Shown piece after piece: positions 5,094 to 6,983 of a stretch of 6,983 nucleotides of DNA. The notes beneath the pieces were generated by a model that made no database searches, was not told where the DNA came from, and saw nothing but the letters and a program-made list of their open reading frames with translations. Source of the DNA: an uncultured Lachnospiraceae bacterium (GTDB taxonomy: Bacteria > Bacillota > Clostridia > Lachnospirales > Lachnospiraceae). Position 1 is the stretch's first letter, and every line of letters begins with the position of its first letter. The stretch spans positions 1 to 6,983 of the forward strand of contig CAMTBF010000191.1 in NCBI GenBank assembly GCA_947068385.1, read 5' to 3'. The position numbers were made by a program, and so were the translations under genes.

Positions 5094-6497
5094 ATGAAGA
5101 TACAGGAAAATAGGGATAAAAGCTTTCTGGGTGCCGTGATTTCCATCGCGCTGCCTGTCGGGCTCCAGAACCTTCTCGCTACCACTGCCGGTATGGTCGA
5201 TACCATTATGATCGGAAGCGAGGGAGAGCTGGCCATGGCGGCCGTGGGAATCTCCTCCCAGTTTTTTTCTTTGACGAATGCCTGCACTTATGGCTTTGCT
5301 GCAGCCGCGCTGCTGTTCTTTGCCCAGTATTGGGGAGTGCGGGATGAGAAAGGAATCAATAGGGTGTTTGGCATAGCCATTACCTGCATGATGGCGGTGG
5401 CGCTGACATTTTGCGGCTTGGCCGTGTGGAAATCGGAATTCATACTGGGGATATATACGGACAAAGCGAATATCGTGGCGGCAGGGCTCCCCTATATCCG
5501 CATCGCTGGATTCGCGTATCCGCTGCAGGTCGCCGTGACGCTCCTGAGCTATCTGATGCGCTCCACGGAACGGGTAAGGGCACCGCTGATCGGCTCTGTG
5601 ACAGGAATGTTCGTGAATCTCATATTGAACTGGATTCTGATCTACGGACGGTTCGGAATGCCTAAGATGGGGGTGGCAGGAGCGGCTGTGGGCACACTGG
5701 TGTCCGCAGCGGTGAATGTGGGGATCCTCTTCCATTTTCTGTTGCGCAGCCAGTGCACGGCCAGGCTGAGGCTGCAGGACATGTTCGATTGGAAGGGAGG
5801 GTTTTCCAGGCAGTATCTGGGCAAAGCCTTTCCGATCCTGTGCAGCGAGATTCTGTACGGCTTCGGGCAGATGCTGATGAACGTCGTGATCGGACGGCAG
5901 TCGGAATCGGCGATTGCGGCCGTAGCGGCATTCCAGGCACTGCAGGGGATGGTTTTTGCCTTTTATGGAGGGGTCACAGAGGCCTGTTGCGTACTGGTAG
6001 GAAACGAGATTGGCGCAGGACGGCATATGAAGGGATATCGATATATGAAAAAATTCGCCGTCTTTGGCAGCATGATAACATTTATGGTCTGCCTGGCTAT
6101 CCTTATCGTGAACGAACCAGTGCTGGCGCTTTTCGGGCTGGGGGCGGAAGCCATGTTCTACGGAAAATATATGCTTGTGATCTTTCTGGCAGCCGGAACG
6201 CTCCGCGCCTGTAATTTCACGATTACAAATTGCTACCGTGCCAGCGGAGAACCGGTATTCGGCGCGGTGCTGGAGATCAGCGGCCTGTTCCTGATCAGCG
6301 TCCCGGCAACCCTGACAGCCGGCCTGGTGCTTCATCTGCCGTTCCTCGCAGTGTTTGCCTGCATCTATATGGACGAAATAATCCGCCTCATATTCGAAAT
6401 AGGCTATACCAGGAGCGGAAAATGGATAAAGCCCGTGACAGAAGCGGGAAAAAGGGCGCTGCCGGAATTCTGGGAAGAACTCAGAACAAAAAAGTAA
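5094..6497 (+). CDS. MATE family efflux transporter
   Basis: The 467-residue protein is a full-length multidrug-and-toxin-extrusion family member: about 12 membrane helices in two six-helix halves (roughly residues 10-225 and 235-440), exporting substrates by Na+ or H+ antiport. Family signatures visible: SIALPVGLQNLL (17-28) in helix 1; VDTIMIG (35-41); GFAAAALLFFAQYWG (67-81) in helix 2; NLILNWILIYGRFGMPKMGVAGAAVGT (read at 175-201); and LVGNEIGAGRHMKGYRY (301-317) in the second half. The C-terminal tail is short and basic (EELRTKK). ATG 5094 follows AAAGGA (5082-5087) with six bases of spacing. The gene starts 30 nt after the terminator T-run, and no convincing promoter fits in that gap. 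It may therefore depend on read-through or on a promoter overlapping the terminator. The substrate cannot be predicted; a link to the upstream operon is only positional. Confidence 0.95.
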   Translation: MKIQENRDKSFLGAVISIALPVGLQNLLATTAGMVDTIMIGSEGELAMAAVGISSQFFSLTNACTYGFAAAALLFFAQYWGVRDEKGINRVFGIAITCMMAVALTFCGLAVWKSEFILGIYTDKANIVAAGLPYIRIAGFAYPLQVAVTLLSYLMRSTERVRAPLIGSVTGMFVNLILNWILIYGRFGMPKMGVAGAAVGTLVSAAVNVGILFHFLLRSQCTARLRLQDMFDWKGGFSRQYLGKAFPILCSEILYGFGQMLMNVVIGRQSESAIAAVAAFQALQGMVFAFYGGVTEACCVLVGNEIGAGRHMKGYRYMKKFAVFGSMITFMVCLAILIVNEPVLALFGLGAEAMFYGKYMLVIFLAAGTLRACNFTITNCYRASGEPVFGAVLEISGLFLISVPATLTAGLVLHLPFLAVFACIYMDEIIRLIFEIGYTRSGKWIKPVTEAGKRALPEFWEELRTKK

Positions 6498-6547
6498 ATA
6501 TTTTGCACAAAAAAGACTGAGAAAATATGAAAGGAATGTGCAATACT
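6480..6547 (+). promoter_or_regulatory. Candidate promoter/operator, copy 2 of the 68-nt shared element
   Basis: This stretch aligns gap-free to 231-298. It begins in the last codons of the MATE gene and ends 24 nt before the ABC permease ATG. Two promoter readings exist. One is TTGCAC (6503-6508), 17 nt, TATGAA (6526-6531). The other is an extended -10, TGCAATACT (6539-6547), at the same place as in copy 1. A promoter here would let the importer be expressed separately from the MATE gene; no terminator hairpin follows MATE. Confidence 0.4.
6503..6543 (+). repeat. Spaced inverted repeat TTGCACA / TGTGCAA before the ABC permease
   Basis: TTGCACA (6503-6509) and TGTGCAA (6537-6543) are perfect 7-nt inverted copies separated by 27 nt. 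They flank the candidate -10 TATGAA. The layout would suit two operator half-sites or a looped operator; it does not look like a terminator because no T-run follows. Only the right arm (as ATGCAA) is partly present in the related element at 231-298. Confidence 0.35.
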
Positions 6548-6571
6548 GTAAATGTAAGGAGGGATTGTACA

Positions 6572-6983
6572 ATGGCCAAAGAAGCAACGAGAAGGAAGCA
6601 TGAAATCGATATGCCGGAATTGAGGAAGGCAAAGCGCAGGAGGACCATAAAGGAGAATGCCATACTGTATTTGTTTATGCTCCCTGGAATCATATTGCTG
6701 TTCCTGTTCTGCTATAGGCCTATGTATGGCATATTGATCGCATTCCAGGATTATCTGCCGGGCAAGCCGATCATAGGCGAAGGAGTCAGGTGGGTAGGGC
6801 TTAAGCATATAAAGGGGTTCATGTCCAGCTACTATTTTTGGCGATTGATCCGGAATACACTGGTACTGTCCGTGATGAACCTTATATTTGTCTTTCCGGT
6901 CCCCATTATTTTCGCATTAGTCATAAATGAGATCATATGGCCCAGGACAAAGAAGGTGATCCAGACGATTACGTATCTGCCGC
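6572..6983 (+). CDS. LplB-type sugar ABC transporter permease (3'-truncated)
   Basis: The first 137 codons are present. The product starts with a basic cytoplasmic segment (RRKH, KRRRTIKEN), followed by a first membrane helix (about 30-47, ILYLFMLPGIILLFLF). Then comes YRPMYGILIAFQDYLPG (48-64) and WVGLKHI (74-80), the periplasmic-side segments typical of LplB/YtcP-system permeases of the MalF type, and YFWRLIRNTLVLS (88-100) leading into the second helix (about 97-120). Such permeases pair with a YtcP-like partner, an extracellular solute-binding lipoprotein and a shared ATPase to import oligosaccharides, sometimes aldouronates. Those partners should lie beyond the window. ATG 6572 follows AAGGAGGG (6556-6563) by eight bases. 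The segment uses ATA for Ile often, unlike the GC-richer operon upstream. Confidence 0.9.
   Translation, partial: MAKEATRRKHEIDMPELRKAKRRRTIKENAILYLFMLPGIILLFLFCYRPMYGILIAFQDYLPGKPIIGEGVRWVGLKHIKGFMSSYYFWRLIRNTLVLSVMNLIFVFPVPIIFALVINEIIWPRTKKVIQTITYLP

Noticed and set aside
4674..6632. 652-codon open frame on the - strand
   Set aside because: It lies antisense across the propeller end, the terminator and the MATE gene. Its translation is rich in His, Cys, Gln and Arg with no domain, typical of the shadow of a GC-rich coding strand.
1..6983. CRISPR arrays, tRNA or rRNA genes, insertion sequences
   Set aside because: No regularly spaced direct repeats, no tRNA-like cloverleaf arms, no transposase-like product or terminal inverted repeats were seen on either strand.

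Overview
The window looks like an accessory carbohydrate or acyl-compound utilisation region from a Gram-positive anaerobe of the Clostridia, most probably Lachnospiraceae-like. This is inferred from strong AAGGAGG-type ribosome binding sites before most genes, moderately GC-rich tightly packed genes, a clostridial-type MATE transporter, and the start of an LplB-type sugar ABC permease. Species cannot be told from the sequence. All credible genes lie on the + strand.

Layout. Bases 1-126 read as the last 41 codons of an unrecognised gene. Bases 127-340 are AT-rich leader sequence with an orphan strong Shine-Dalgarno site and a small doubtful ORF. Four tightly spaced genes follow (341-5001): an atypical extended short-chain dehydrogenase/epimerase, a DapA/N-acetylneuraminate-lyase-family aldolase, an M20D metal-dependent amidohydrolase, and a cytoplasmic FG-GAP-like beta-propeller protein. 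The first three overlap or abut (1-nt and 4-nt overlaps) and the fourth follows after 13 nt, so they almost certainly form one operon. It ends in a strong hairpin terminator (5019-5063). A MATE efflux transporter (5094-6497) comes next, then a 74-nt gap, then the first 137 codons of an LplB-like ABC permease that runs off the window.

How the genes may work together. A sugar importer (beginning at 6572) could bring in an oligosaccharide or glycoconjugate. The propeller protein, which has no export signal, could act on it in the cytoplasm. The M20 enzyme could remove an acyl group, and the dehydrogenase and DapA-type lyase could oxidise and cleave the resulting acid. This is inference: the enzyme folds are clear but the substrate is not. 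Two catalytic deviations (Lys to Ser in the SDR YxxxK motif; no Arg at the DapA substrate-carboxylate position) say that neither is a standard housekeeping member of its family.

The most unexpected non-coding signal is a 68-nt gapless similarity (48/68 identical by eye) between the leader of the operon (231-298) and the junction just upstream of the ABC permease (6480-6547). Both copies end at an extended -10-like TGCAATAmT. This suggests shared regulation of the importer and the catabolic operon.
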